DNA of 64,000 bases from Sphingorhabdus sp. Alg239-R122 (GTDB lineage Bacteria; Pseudomonadota; Alphaproteobacteria; Sphingomonadales; Sphingomonadaceae), in NCBI RefSeq assembly GCF_900537065.1, contig NZ_UNRC01000003.1:272850-336849 (forward strand), given 5' to 3'. Positions within the stretch are counted from its first letter, which is position 1, and each line of letters opens with the position of its first letter. This document shows, piece after piece, positions 36,859-45,734 of the stretch. Below the pieces are notes generated by a model. It was not told the origin of the DNA. It saw nothing but the letters and a program-made list of their open reading frames with translations, and ran no database searches. The position numbers and the translations under genes are program-made.

Positions 36859-37866
36859 TTACCTGACGGGAATGATCGCGAGGCCATCACCGTCACTGCC
36901 TGCATCCAGCAGGCGCACCACTTTACCGCTGACAAAGTCGATTTCCGCGACTTTGTCAGGGCCGGTGAGCGCGGCATAGAGCCGTGTACCATCGCGGGAG
37001 AACAGGAGCGTGACCTGCCTGCTGTCCGGGCCTTTCGCAACCGCGATGGTGCGTGCGACCTGACGGTTTTTCACATTGATGACACTCACGCTGCCATCGG
37101 CGAGGTTCGATGTGACCATGTGCTGGCCATCCGGGCTGCGTATGATACGCAGTGGGAAGCGGCCGACTTTCACTTCGGCCTTTTTGTCCAGCGTGGCGGC
37201 GTCATAAATATAGACCGTATCTGTTTCGCGCGCCGAGGCCCAGACTTCGCTGCCATCGGCTGTTACGGCAATGCCTTCCGCGCCCGCTCCAGCTGGCGCG
37301 GTGCGCACAAGGCTGCCTGTCTCAAGGTTCACCATCGAGATCGTTCCGTCACCAAGATTCGCGGTATAGGCATATGCGTAATCCGGCGTGACAGCGACCA
37401 TATGTCCCGCATCGCCTGTATCAATGCCCGTGATCTGCCGTTTTCCCCCATCATCCGGGGCGGAAATGACGGTGAGTGTCGTGCTGCCTTCGGTCGTGGC
37501 GAGGATGCGGCCATCGCTGAGCCAGATAAGGCCGTGCGGGCGGCTGTTCGGGGAGATATCGAGTGTCGATGTGCGTTTGCGCGTGGCGGCATCGTAAAAA
37601 TCGATACTGCTGCCGCCATAGGCGACCACCGCGACCTGCGTCCCATCGGGTGAAATCGCAATTTCATGCGGCATCGGCCCGCTTGCATCCCGCGCCAGTT
37701 CCTTGCCGGATTGCAGGTCGATAAAGCTGACGGTGTTCTCCCCTTTGTTGCCGACCACAAGCATGCCGGAAATATCCATGCGCGGTTCAGGTGGTGAAGC
37801 GGCAGAATCGCCTGTGGTGCAGGCGGTGAGGAGAGCGATGGCGATGGGTAGGGAAAGAAGGCGCAT
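36859..37866 (-). CDS. YVTN-type beta-propeller lipoprotein
   Basis: 335 residues with a lipobox (LLTAC, Cys16) and about seven propeller repeats of the form xxVSFIDLQSGKELA, AVVAYGGSSIDFYDAATRKRTSTL, MVTSNLADGSVSVINVKNRQVARTI. Such YncE-like proteins are periplasmic, sometimes bound to quinoprotein alcohol dehydrogenases. Its neighbourhood (PQQ enzyme downstream, PHA genes upstream) gives no firm role. 99 bases separate it from the reductase. Confidence 0.8.
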   Translation of the reverse strand: MRLLSLPIAIALLTACTTGDSAASPPEPRMDISGMLVVGNKGENTVSFIDLQSGKELARDASGPMPHEIAISPDGTQVAVVAYGGSSIDFYDAATRKRTSTLDISPNSRPHGLIWLSDGRILATTEGSTTLTVISAPDDGGKRQITGIDTGDAGHMVAVTPDYAYAYTANLGDGTISMVNLETGSLVRTAPAGAGAEGIAVTADGSEVWASARETDTVYIYDAATLDKKAEVKVGRFPLRIIRSPDGQHMVTSNLADGSVSVINVKNRQVARTIAVAKGPDSRQVTLLFSRDGTRLYAALTGPDKVAEIDFVSGKVVRLLDAGSDGDGLAIIPVR

Positions 37867-37954
37867 AGTGTGGTTTGCTCCGGGTTGTTACAACACTATC
37901 ACTATATGCCAGAAAACCTCATCCATGGGGAGACAGGCTGTTTAAGTCCCGTAA

Positions 37955-38851
37955 TCACGCGGCCTTTTTGTCTTCGCTCTCATCCCGGTCCAGGAATTCG
38001 CGGATGATGGAGAGGGTTTCCTCAACATGGCTGAGCATGAACAGGTGGCCGCCGCCATGGATCATGACAAGTTCGCTGTCAGGGATCAGGCTGCTCAGGA
38101 TTTTGCCATTGGCGGGCACGACGATCTGGTCATCATCGCCCATCATGATCAGCGTTGGCTTCTTCATGAAAGGCAGGAACGGCGCGCTTGTCCAGCCCAG
38201 CATGGCTAGCAGCTGATAGAAATAACCGCGTTTGGACGGCGGCGTGATGCGCGAGACATGACCGTCCTTGCCTTTGTGTGAACCGCCGTAAAGCGTTTCA
38301 AAATGCTTTTCCATGTAATTGGGGTCGATATAGCGGCGCGGGTCGGCCATTTTGCTTAAAGCCTTGGGATTTCCGGGCACCATGAACATGCCCGCCGTGG
38401 TGGCGATCAGGATGAGTTTATTCACGCGGCCGGGGTGCTGAAGCGCAAAATGCTGCGCCATCGCGCCGCCCCAGCTGACACCTACCACATCGGCTTTTTC
38501 GACTCCGAACCGGTCCAGCAGTACATCGGTAATGCGCGCCATGATGATGGCGTTATAGGGGATGACAGGATCGGGTGAGCCGCCGGTGCCGGGCATGTCG
38601 AACATGATGAAGGGCCGCTCGGACAATGCTTCGGCAAAGGGTGTGACCGCTTCCATATTAGCACCAATGCCATTGAAAAACAGGATCGGTAAATGGCCTT
38701 CGGGGTTTTCACCGGGGCGGCAACGCCAGCGCGCTACCCTGAGTGTGCGGCCATCGACTGTTTCCATGGTGACCTGCAACGGATCGGGTTTCTTGGCCCT
38801 GGATTTGGTTTTAGGCTTGCTTTTACGCGGTGCGGCTTTTTTGGCGGCCAT
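37955..38851 (-). CDS. phaZ: Intracellular poly(3-hydroxyalkanoate) depolymerase
   Basis: 298 residues of alpha/beta hydrolase. The N-terminus is lysine-rich (AAKKAAPRKSKPKTKSRAKK). LPILFFNGIGANMEAVTPFAEAL, GVSWGGAMAQHFALQHP (Ser126 nucleophile), GYFYQLLAMLGWTS and MMGDDDQIV match the mcl-PHA depolymerase PhaZ of pseudomonads; GGGHLFML has the catalytic His. It degrades stored polyhydroxyalkanoate to hydroxyacids. It follows phaC by 91 bases on the same strand, as a probable operon. Confidence 0.9.
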   Translation of the reverse strand: MAAKKAAPRKSKPKTKSRAKKPDPLQVTMETVDGRTLRVARWRCRPGENPEGHLPILFFNGIGANMEAVTPFAEALSERPFIMFDMPGTGGSPDPVIPYNAIIMARITDVLLDRFGVEKADVVGVSWGGAMAQHFALQHPGRVNKLILIATTAGMFMVPGNPKALSKMADPRRYIDPNYMEKHFETLYGGSHKGKDGHVSRITPPSKRGYFYQLLAMLGWTSAPFLPFMKKPTLIMMGDDDQIVVPANGKILSSLIPDSELVMIHGGGHLFMLSHVEETLSIIREFLDRDESEDKKAA

Positions 38852-38942
38852 AATTTCCCTGTTGATCTGTTTCTATTTAAGCGAATGGTTAACAGGTAAT
38901 TGGCCGATGTCAAAAGGGGATGTGGAAAAAGCGGAGGGAGCG

Positions 38943-40640
38943 CTAAACCTCTTCCGCCACATATGTGCCAGGCGCCTTTTCCATCGGCTTGTGTTTTTTG
39001 CTGCCCGTTGATTTCGGCGCGGCAACTTTCTTGCCAGAACGTTTCTGAATCCATTCCATCCAGTAAGGCCACCAGCTGCCGGCGACTTCCTCTGTGCTTT
39101 CCAGCCAGTCATCAACCTTGGCAGGCGTATGGTTCGCCTTTTTCGATTTGAAATATTTCGCTTTCGGGTTCCCCGGAGGGTTCAGGATCGCCTGCATATG
39201 CCCTGATTGCGACAGCACATATTCAATGTTCTTCGATCCAAATAGCTGTGTTGAGCGATATGTCGCGCGCCACGGCGTAATATGGTCAGTCACGCCGCCC
39301 AGGATGAACAGGTCATTCTTCACTTTGGAAATGTCGACCTTATGGTCCACTATCTCGACCTGGCCGTGGTTCACGAAAGCCAGCGTTTCATAAATATTCA
39401 GGAAATCGCCCATTAGCGCTGCCGAGAGGTTGGTGGCATCCGCATTCCAGTACAGCACATCAAATGCCGGTGGATCCTGCCCCAGCAGGTAGTTGTTGAT
39501 GACATAGTTCCAGATCAGGTCATTGGGGCGCAGCCATGCAAAGGACCGAGCCAGCGATGTTGCCTCGATAATCCCTTTTTTCGCGGCGCGCTGCTTGGCG
39601 AGTTCCAGCCCGTTTTCGCTGACCAGCGACCCTGCCTCAATATCATTCTGTTTCGGATGCAGTACGCAGACCATGATGGTCGCCGCATTAATGCGGTCGT
39701 CTTTTTCCGCCTCCATTTTAGATAGCAGCATAGACAGTGTCTGTCCGCCCGAACAGCCGCCCGATACATTCACTTTTTTGCTGCCGGTGATTTCGCAGAT
39801 CACGTCAATCGCTTCACGGCAGCATGCGATATAGTCCGCCATGTCCCAGTGACCCTGCTCCTTGGACGGATTACGCCAGCTGATGACGAAAGTCTGGATG
39901 CCGTTATCGACCTGCCATTTGACGATGCTCTTTTCGGGGCTGAGATCGTTGATATACATTTTGTTGATCTGCGGCGGGATAGTAAGCTGCGGAATCTCAT
40001 GCACCTTGTCGGTGGTGGGCGCATACTGCACCAGTTCCATCATTTCATTGCGGAATACGACATTGCCCGGTGAAATGGCGATATTTTCGCCCAGCTTGAA
40101 CGGTTTCTTGTCCACCTGGGACACCATGCCGTCATTATACATCATGTCATTATAGGCGTTTTTCAGGCCCTTCACGAGTGACAGCCCGCCTGAGTTGATC
40201 GCCATTTTCTGTGCGCTCGGGTTGCCGATAAATGTGTTGGTGGGGCTGAGTGAATCCAGCACGATATTGGAAATGAAATTTGCGCGGTCCTTTTCCAGAG
40301 CGTCAAGCTCCAGCTCTTCAATCCAGTTGTGCACGCCTTTTTGCACCGCGAGATAATATTGCGCACCGGCTTTGTAGAAGGGATTGTACTGCCATGCCGC
40401 ATCCATGAAACGCTTGTCCTTCGGGTCAGGCGCAAGGTCCGATTTACCGGTCATGATTTTCACAACATCTTCTGAAAAACTTCGCGCATGCCGCATGGTG
40501 CGCGCAGGATCGCTCGCAGTTTCGCGTAGCAATACACCAATCGCACCCACAAAATCTTCACGGGCAAGTCCCACCAGCGGCCCCAGCGCCATAGTGGATT
40601 CCGCCGCTTCATTTTCCAGCTTGGATGTGTTTTTGGACAT
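38943..40640 (-). CDS. phaC: Poly(3-hydroxyalkanoate) synthase
   Basis: 565 residues. The lipase-like box is GGCSGG with the catalytic Cys at 296. PFYKAGAQYYLAVQKGVHNW, PKSKxVKWxxD-like phrase SPEKSIVKWQVDNGIQTFVISWRNP and VTDHITPWRATYRSTQLF (catalytic Asp/His region) are typical of class II PHA synthases. It polymerises 3-hydroxyacyl-CoA to PHA granules in the cytoplasm. GGGGAGAG precedes the ATG. A Lys-rich C-terminus (RSGKKVAAPKSTGSKKHK) is notable. The phaZ gene follows. Confidence 0.95.
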   Translation of the reverse strand: MSKNTSKLENEAAESTMALGPLVGLAREDFVGAIGVLLRETASDPARTMRHARSFSEDVVKIMTGKSDLAPDPKDKRFMDAAWQYNPFYKAGAQYYLAVQKGVHNWIEELELDALEKDRANFISNIVLDSLSPTNTFIGNPSAQKMAINSGGLSLVKGLKNAYNDMMYNDGMVSQVDKKPFKLGENIAISPGNVVFRNEMMELVQYAPTTDKVHEIPQLTIPPQINKMYINDLSPEKSIVKWQVDNGIQTFVISWRNPSKEQGHWDMADYIACCREAIDVICEITGSKKVNVSGGCSGGQTLSMLLSKMEAEKDDRINAATIMVCVLHPKQNDIEAGSLVSENGLELAKQRAAKKGIIEATSLARSFAWLRPNDLIWNYVINNYLLGQDPPAFDVLYWNADATNLSAALMGDFLNIYETLAFVNHGQVEIVDHKVDISKVKNDLFILGGVTDHITPWRATYRSTQLFGSKNIEYVLSQSGHMQAILNPPGNPKAKYFKSKKANHTPAKVDDWLESTEEVAGSWWPYWMEWIQKRSGKKVAAPKSTGSKKHKPMEKAPGTYVAEEV

Positions 40641-40772
40641 GTATCTCTCCCCGCGCGATTGTCATCACAGTTTCATCAGCCAGTTAACATGCCACGTTTA
40701 CCGTGCGCTATCAATCGGTGATTGGTAATTGGCTATTGGCAATTGATGATCGGGGGAGAGGTTACCCTGCTC

Positions 40773-41165
40773 CTAGTTCACAACTTCCCAGAACAGCCCG
40801 ATTGTCGCGATCAACCCGACCAGAAAGGCGAGCGTGCGAAGGTAGGGAATGCCGGTCCAGTAGATAACTGCATGTGCTACCCGTGCCCAGAAAAACAGCA
40901 TGGTCCAGAAGGCGGTCATTGCATTGAACTGTCCGGTAACGGCGAGGATCAGGACAAACACCGCAAAAGGGGCAAGTGTTTCGACTGCATTGATATGCGC
41001 GCGGTTGGCACGTTTGGCCCAGTTTGGCAGTTCGGGCAGTGTCGGATCGGCAAACCGTTCGGGCATGGGCTTGGGATGATTGGAAGCAAGCCCGATAATA
41101 TACGGAATCCACAGCAATGCCGTCAGCAGTGCGGTATAAGCGAGATAAGTAAGTTCAGTAGTCAT
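40773..41165 (-). CDS. MAPEG family membrane protein (third of three)
   Basis: 130 residues with four membrane segments. NWAKRANRAHINAVETLAPFAVFVLILAVTGQ is the MAPEG loop and FFWARVAHAVIYWTGIPYLRTLAFLVG the end. It is closest in sequence to the protein at 16652. GGAGGG stands eight bases before the ATG. It lies between phaC (132 bases) and the GMC gene; role unknown. Confidence 0.82.
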   Translation of the reverse strand: MTTELTYLAYTALLTALLWIPYIIGLASNHPKPMPERFADPTLPELPNWAKRANRAHINAVETLAPFAVFVLILAVTGQFNAMTAFWTMLFFWARVAHAVIYWTGIPYLRTLAFLVGLIATIGLFWEVVN

Positions 41166-41275
41166 TTCATTTTCCCTCCCAATGCATCATTCTGGCCTAC
41201 AGCCATGCCATGTTTTGCTCATGTTGCCAATGGAGACGGCGAAAGGGAAAAGACAGGCTTGCGCTGCTATTACGT

Positions 41276-43273
41276 TTAACCGAAAATCGCTTTTCCGTGC
41301 GTGGCGCGGTGGGACATGGCCATGGTGGTGAGCTGCGCGTTGACGCGGATGCAGCTGGGAAAGACACTGGCGTCGCACACATAGACATTGTCGGTGCCAT
41401 GGACGCGGTGGTCGAGGTCGATCACGCCCTTGTCCGGGTCGGCATTGATGGCATTGCCGCCCTGCGGGTGCGAGCTGGAGAGCACCACATCGTCAGGTTC
41501 TACGATTGCGCGCGCGTAAAAATCGTCAATATCCGCATCACGCATACCGGCATGCAGGGTCTGTCCGACCAGCAGCGCGGGATAGACTTCCAGCGCCCCG
41601 TTTGCAAAATGCACCTTGGTAAGCGTGGCCAGTGCGCTTCTCAGCACGTCCAGTTCAGCATCACCCAGTTCGAAGCGCAGCTTGCCCCTTTTGATGCGGC
41701 CCAGCCTGTCGGCGGGAAACAGCACGCCGGCGGAAGCCAGCTTGTTGTAATTCAGCATGCGGTCGAAATGGTCCTCAAACCAGCCGGGAACCAACGTGGC
41801 CATGCTCATGGGCGGCTGGAAATGGCTTTCGATCAGGAAATCGGCACGATCGACATAGGTCGCCATCTGGTCTTCGTCCCAGGCGCGCACGTTATAGGGC
41901 ATCAGCGCGGGAACAGGGCAGGCGATATTGAGCGACATGCCGTGTCCGGAATGCTTGAGGCCGCTTTCACGCAGGATATTGCTGGATGCGATCGCGCCCG
42001 CCGCCACGACCACGCCTTTGGTGGCGTGGATGGTCTGTTTGCGTCCGCCATTGACGCTGAGTTCCACGCCAGTGGCGCGTGCACGGTGATGGTCCTGCCA
42101 CAAAATGCGCGACACGCTGGCATCGGCAAGGATGCGTGCGCCATGGCCTGTTGCGATGGTCAGGTAACTTTCGGGCATGGCATTCTTGCGCCCATAGGGA
42201 CAGCCGGTGTTGCAATATCCGCACGACACACACTTGTTGCCGGGGGCGTCGGATCGCCAGTTCTTTTTGAACCACATGGCGGGCGCTGCACTATCCAGCG
42301 GATTGGATGAAGCCGCAGCGTAGCTGTGCCAGGCACCCAGCAGATGATGGCCATTATGGCGACCCATACGCGTATCAAGCGGCGCGACGCCCAATGTGCC
42401 CTCCACATCCGCATAGGCCGATGTGAGTTCGCTTTCCGGGACCGGTGCGCCCAGTGCGGCCCAGTTGGCGAGCACGTCACTGGCCTCCTCATGTATCATC
42501 CCGGCCTGTTTCACGCGCAGGCAGATGCCGTTGTTTATGACAGTCGATCCGCCCACAACCTGTCCCTGGAATACGACAATATCGCGGTTGCGGCTGGTCT
42601 GGACAGCACCATCCTTGAACAGCCGCGCGGTCATCCGCGATTCTTCCAGGCTGATGCGTGACGAGGGATAATGGCTGCCGGCTTCGATGATGAGTACCTC
42701 ATATCCCTGCCGGGCAAGGTTTGCCGCCGCGACAGCGCCGCCCGCGCCGGAACCGATGACTATGACTTCGGCCGTATCGGGCAGGGCGCCTTCGGGAACG
42801 AAAACATGGCCGGGCAGGTCCTTGTCGGTTCGCTCTTCAACAGGCAAGTCGTCGCTCTCATCCCGGACCCGGTGGCCCGGCAGCGTGTAGCCGAGCGAGT
42901 CCAGCACAGGGTTGCCCACATTGTCATCTTCCGATGCGCCCTGCCAATGGCCATAATAGCCGGCATAGATAATCCCGCGCAGCCGGGCGATATCCTGGAA
43001 CAGGTCGATCCGGGTCTTTTGCAGCCGCCGCTCAACCCGCCGCCGCCTGAAAGCGTGCGAACCCCACAGGAAAAACGGCCCGCCGAGCAGGATCATGATG
43101 GCATAAAGCGACAATCCGATTTCGCGCGTTTTCGCCCGGTTCACCGGTACGAACTGCCGCTGGATGTTTTCCACGACCTGGTCGGGTGAAATCACCATCC
43201 GGCTTTCATCAAACAATGTGATTGTGAGCGTACGCATTATGCGCGCCTGAAACCTGTCAAAAGGATATTGCAT
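41276..43273 (-). CDS. GMC oxidoreductase, long-chain alcohol oxidase-like
   Basis: 665 residues. A possible membrane helix lies at about 52-72. The FAD Rossmann fold begins at VIVIGSGAGGAVAAANLARQGYEVLIIEAG (169 onward); VVGGSTVINNGICLR and a Cys-rich loop CVSCGYCNTGCPYGRK follow. SHPQGGNAIN near the end holds the catalytic His. The Cys-rich CXXCGYCXXGC motif is typical of the long-chain alcohol oxidase (FAO) group. It would oxidise fatty alcohols or related compounds in the membrane, linked to the PHA genes only by location. Confidence 0.88.
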   Translation of the reverse strand: MQYPFDRFQARIMRTLTITLFDESRMVISPDQVVENIQRQFVPVNRAKTREIGLSLYAIMILLGGPFFLWGSHAFRRRRVERRLQKTRIDLFQDIARLRGIIYAGYYGHWQGASEDDNVGNPVLDSLGYTLPGHRVRDESDDLPVEERTDKDLPGHVFVPEGALPDTAEVIVIGSGAGGAVAAANLARQGYEVLIIEAGSHYPSSRISLEESRMTARLFKDGAVQTSRNRDIVVFQGQVVGGSTVINNGICLRVKQAGMIHEEASDVLANWAALGAPVPESELTSAYADVEGTLGVAPLDTRMGRHNGHHLLGAWHSYAAASSNPLDSAAPAMWFKKNWRSDAPGNKCVSCGYCNTGCPYGRKNAMPESYLTIATGHGARILADASVSRILWQDHHRARATGVELSVNGGRKQTIHATKGVVVAAGAIASSNILRESGLKHSGHGMSLNIACPVPALMPYNVRAWDEDQMATYVDRADFLIESHFQPPMSMATLVPGWFEDHFDRMLNYNKLASAGVLFPADRLGRIKRGKLRFELGDAELDVLRSALATLTKVHFANGALEVYPALLVGQTLHAGMRDADIDDFYARAIVEPDDVVLSSSHPQGGNAINADPDKGVIDLDHRVHGTDNVYVCDASVFPSCIRVNAQLTTMAMSHRATHGKAIFG

Positions 43274-43442
43274 GGCCCCTGTCCCCGTTTACCCCTCGTT
43301 TTACATGGAATTACATGTAGCAGGGCAGGCTGGTGGGGAATTGGATGGAATTGACAGGATGTTTGGGGTGTGCACGCATTTTGTAAACTAGTGGCCTAAA
43401 AAACTTTCCTACATGAAACAAAACATGAACAATTAGTGTGTC

Positions 43443-43462
43443 GATTCAAAATTTCTTGAATC
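43443..43462 (+). promoter_or_regulatory. Short inverted repeat in the tailspike leader
   Basis: GATTCAA, AATTTC, TTGAATC: 7-bp arms 19 bases before the tailspike ATG, overlapping the region ahead of the AAAGGAAAG ribosome site. It may be an operator or a leader hairpin. Confidence 0.35.
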
Positions 43463-43481
43463 AATTTTAAAGGAAAGAACC

Positions 43482-45470
43482 ATGGAACATTGCTATCCAA
43501 CACTAGCCGCACTTGCCAGTGCTGGCGATACCGCAGACAATCTAGATTGTGGGTACCTAACAGAAGCAGGCCGAGAGGGTGAATTTGTATATTTAACAGC
43601 CGATCTATCGAGTGAGGTAGCGGCAGATACAGAAAAAGGAATATTTGTGGCCAAAGATTCCGTGCAAGACGGTGCATCCGGTGCATGGGTACGCAAATAT
43701 GACAGGCTGAAAATCGAAATGTTCGGTGGAAAAGCGGATAGTTCGCTTTCGGTTTCCGGCACAGATAACCAACCCAAAATTCAGGCAGCACTCGATTTAT
43801 TGCATTTCCTTGGCGGTGGAGAACTATGGTTTGAAGATGAAAGCAATATCTATGGTGTAAACAGCCCTTTTCTCATGCGTTCTCATATACATATCTGCGG
43901 CCATGGCCACATCCGAAATATGTTGACTACGCAGGCGGCAAGCGGTTCGACATGCTGTTTTTTGATGGGTAATTACTCAGGAGCGGACACTCATTCCATT
44001 TTCGCCGAACCTTCATCCGCTTTCATTGATATTGAGGATATGCCAGTTGGAAACAGTAACGTTACGTTGTCAAATGCTGGGGACGCTTCAAAAATTTCTG
44101 TAGGCGATGTTGTCATATTGATGTCTGAAGGCACGTGGTTGACTGGCAGCGGCACCAACCGGAAAAGAGCAGACTATCTTAACACGCGCGAAGTGGTTGG
44201 CATTTCCGGAAATGAACTAACCCTCCACCGGCCGACCACTATGCCCTTTGATGGCACTGCAAAGCTTTTGGTGCCCAGTGGTACTGTTACCGACCCAGTT
44301 GGTAACAAGGCGGGTTTTGTGAAGCGTTCATCCATCAAGGGTCTCACATTTTCCCACCGGCCCAACAATTCGAACCGGGGGATTATGGCATTTGGTGCTG
44401 CTTTCCAGTGTGAGTTGGATATCCGAACCGGCCCTGACACTGCTTCGATGTTGATCTCCAACCTCTTTGTGGAAAGCCATTTCAAGTGCAGGGGAACGGT
44501 AACGCGCAAGGTTATAGACGCTGCCTATGGCTGTGAAGACTATAGTGTCGATATTGTTGCGGATAAGGTCACGAATGATCCGATTGCGGCAGTGCTTGTC
44601 GGCGAGAGGTCAATGGGCGGTTACGGCCGTATAGCCGTCAATAACCCGTTCCAGACAACAGGCCAGACAATGAGCTTGTCAGATGGTATTAATCATTGCT
44701 TTGAGATTGATCTGAACAGCCCGAACTGTAATGGCATCGTAATTGGTGGAACACCCTACCACTATCCGAGTGGCAACCGGATAACAGGGCAAATTAGGTG
44801 CCGAGCAAATTATCACGTCCATGTGGCCGATGAAGGCGGGCAAATTGCCGAAATGAATGACATTGAAGTCCGGACGCTGGAAACACCCATTGTAGCGCCT
44901 GCTTTTGCGTCTAATACTGTTCGCGACGTTCCGGTAAAAGTCAGGGTCATTGGTAATAACGTACCTGTACAGAAACGAAAGCATGTAACAAGTAACTTGC
45001 AATTGCGCAGCATTGATGGGCCCCAACCGATAGGCCGTGTCGAAAAATATGCAGAATTGGATGACGATAGTGACACACTGATTTTGTTTCACGAAACATT
45101 ATTTCCCACACACGCGCTGGAAGTGGGGCAGTCCGTGAAAGTAAGGCAGAAATTCGAATACACAACTCCAGCTACTGGCAATCGCTATTTTCGGATATAT
45201 CAAGGCAGCACCAATCTGGGGCAGATAGATCTTCCGGCCAGTCAGACAGGCCAGCTATTTTACCTCGATGCAGAAATGATCCTGACGTCTTCTAATGAAC
45301 AGCTTTGGCTGATTTCATATGATGATTCTGTGAATGGAGTGCAGAAGATGCGCGTTGTCACGGTGGAGGATTTTGCACCGGTCGCAAATCGTTTTATCCG
45401 CTTGCGCCATCGCTTTGCATCTGGCGGAAGTGCACGGGGCAAGATAAGCATTGTGCATATTACTGATTAA
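43482..45470 (+). CDS. Orphan phage-tailspike-like protein with pectate-lyase-like beta-helix
   Basis: 662 residues, no signal peptide. Residues 30-85 look like the head/neck of tailspikes (GIFVAKDS, DGASGAWVRKYDRLKIEMFGGKADS), where an IEMFG phrase leads into NQPKIQAALDLLHFLGGGELWF, the start of a right-handed beta helix. The middle has short repeat strands (IVADKVTNDPIAAVLVGERSMGG); the C-terminus is beta-rich and may trimerise. Such proteins bind or cut surface polysaccharide. It stands alone without phage genes and with AT-richer coding than neighbours. A terminator follows. Confidence 0.7.
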   Translation: MEHCYPTLAALASAGDTADNLDCGYLTEAGREGEFVYLTADLSSEVAADTEKGIFVAKDSVQDGASGAWVRKYDRLKIEMFGGKADSSLSVSGTDNQPKIQAALDLLHFLGGGELWFEDESNIYGVNSPFLMRSHIHICGHGHIRNMLTTQAASGSTCCFLMGNYSGADTHSIFAEPSSAFIDIEDMPVGNSNVTLSNAGDASKISVGDVVILMSEGTWLTGSGTNRKRADYLNTREVVGISGNELTLHRPTTMPFDGTAKLLVPSGTVTDPVGNKAGFVKRSSIKGLTFSHRPNNSNRGIMAFGAAFQCELDIRTGPDTASMLISNLFVESHFKCRGTVTRKVIDAAYGCEDYSVDIVADKVTNDPIAAVLVGERSMGGYGRIAVNNPFQTTGQTMSLSDGINHCFEIDLNSPNCNGIVIGGTPYHYPSGNRITGQIRCRANYHVHVADEGGQIAEMNDIEVRTLETPIVAPAFASNTVRDVPVKVRVIGNNVPVQKRKHVTSNLQLRSIDGPQPIGRVEKYAELDDDSDTLILFHETLFPTHALEVGQSVKVRQKFEYTTPATGNRYFRIYQGSTNLGQIDLPASQTGQLFYLDAEMILTSSNEQLWLISYDDSVNGVQKMRVVTVEDFAPVANRFIRLRHRFASGGSARGKISIVHITD

Positions 45471-45485
45471 TTACTTGAATTTATC

Positions 45486-45530
45486 GGCCTGGCACCCACG
45501 CACGTAGTGTTAAGGTGTCAGGCCATTTTT
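45486..45530 (+). terminator. Terminator after the tailspike gene
   Basis: GGCCTGGCACC and GGTGTCAGGCC pair (one mismatch) around a 17-base loop, then ATTTTT. Fifteen bases after the stop codon. Confidence 0.8.
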
Positions 45531-45617
45531 CTCGAACTATGTTGCACCAAAAGTCATTGTAAGTTTGTGCGGCGTATTTGTGTCTAGACGCTGTTGCTGC
45601 TTCCCAAACTCACGAGG

Positions 45618-45681
45618 GGTCAGAGTTAAAGTCCGTAAATTTATGTTGGCGGATGACATATGCAGTAATAAAACTCTGACC
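45618..45681. mobile_element. MITE/REP-like inverted repeat element
   Basis: GGTCAGAGTT (45618-45627) and AACTCTGACC (45672-45681) are exact 10-bp inverted ends around 44 bases. The GGGGTCAGAGT-type terminus recalls non-autonomous REP/MITE units mobilised by REP-associated (RAYT) transposases; that link is inference. It sits between the tailspike terminator and lepA. Confidence 0.55.
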
Positions 45682-45734
45682 AGAGAAGAACACACTTATT
45701 GCCGCGGCGCGATCAAGCGGATAGAGAGCGTCCC

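Noticed and set aside
41210..42310. Plus-strand frame of 366 codons opposite the GMC oxidoreductase
   Set aside because: Antisense to a clear FAD enzyme; its His-rich product has no recognisable domain.
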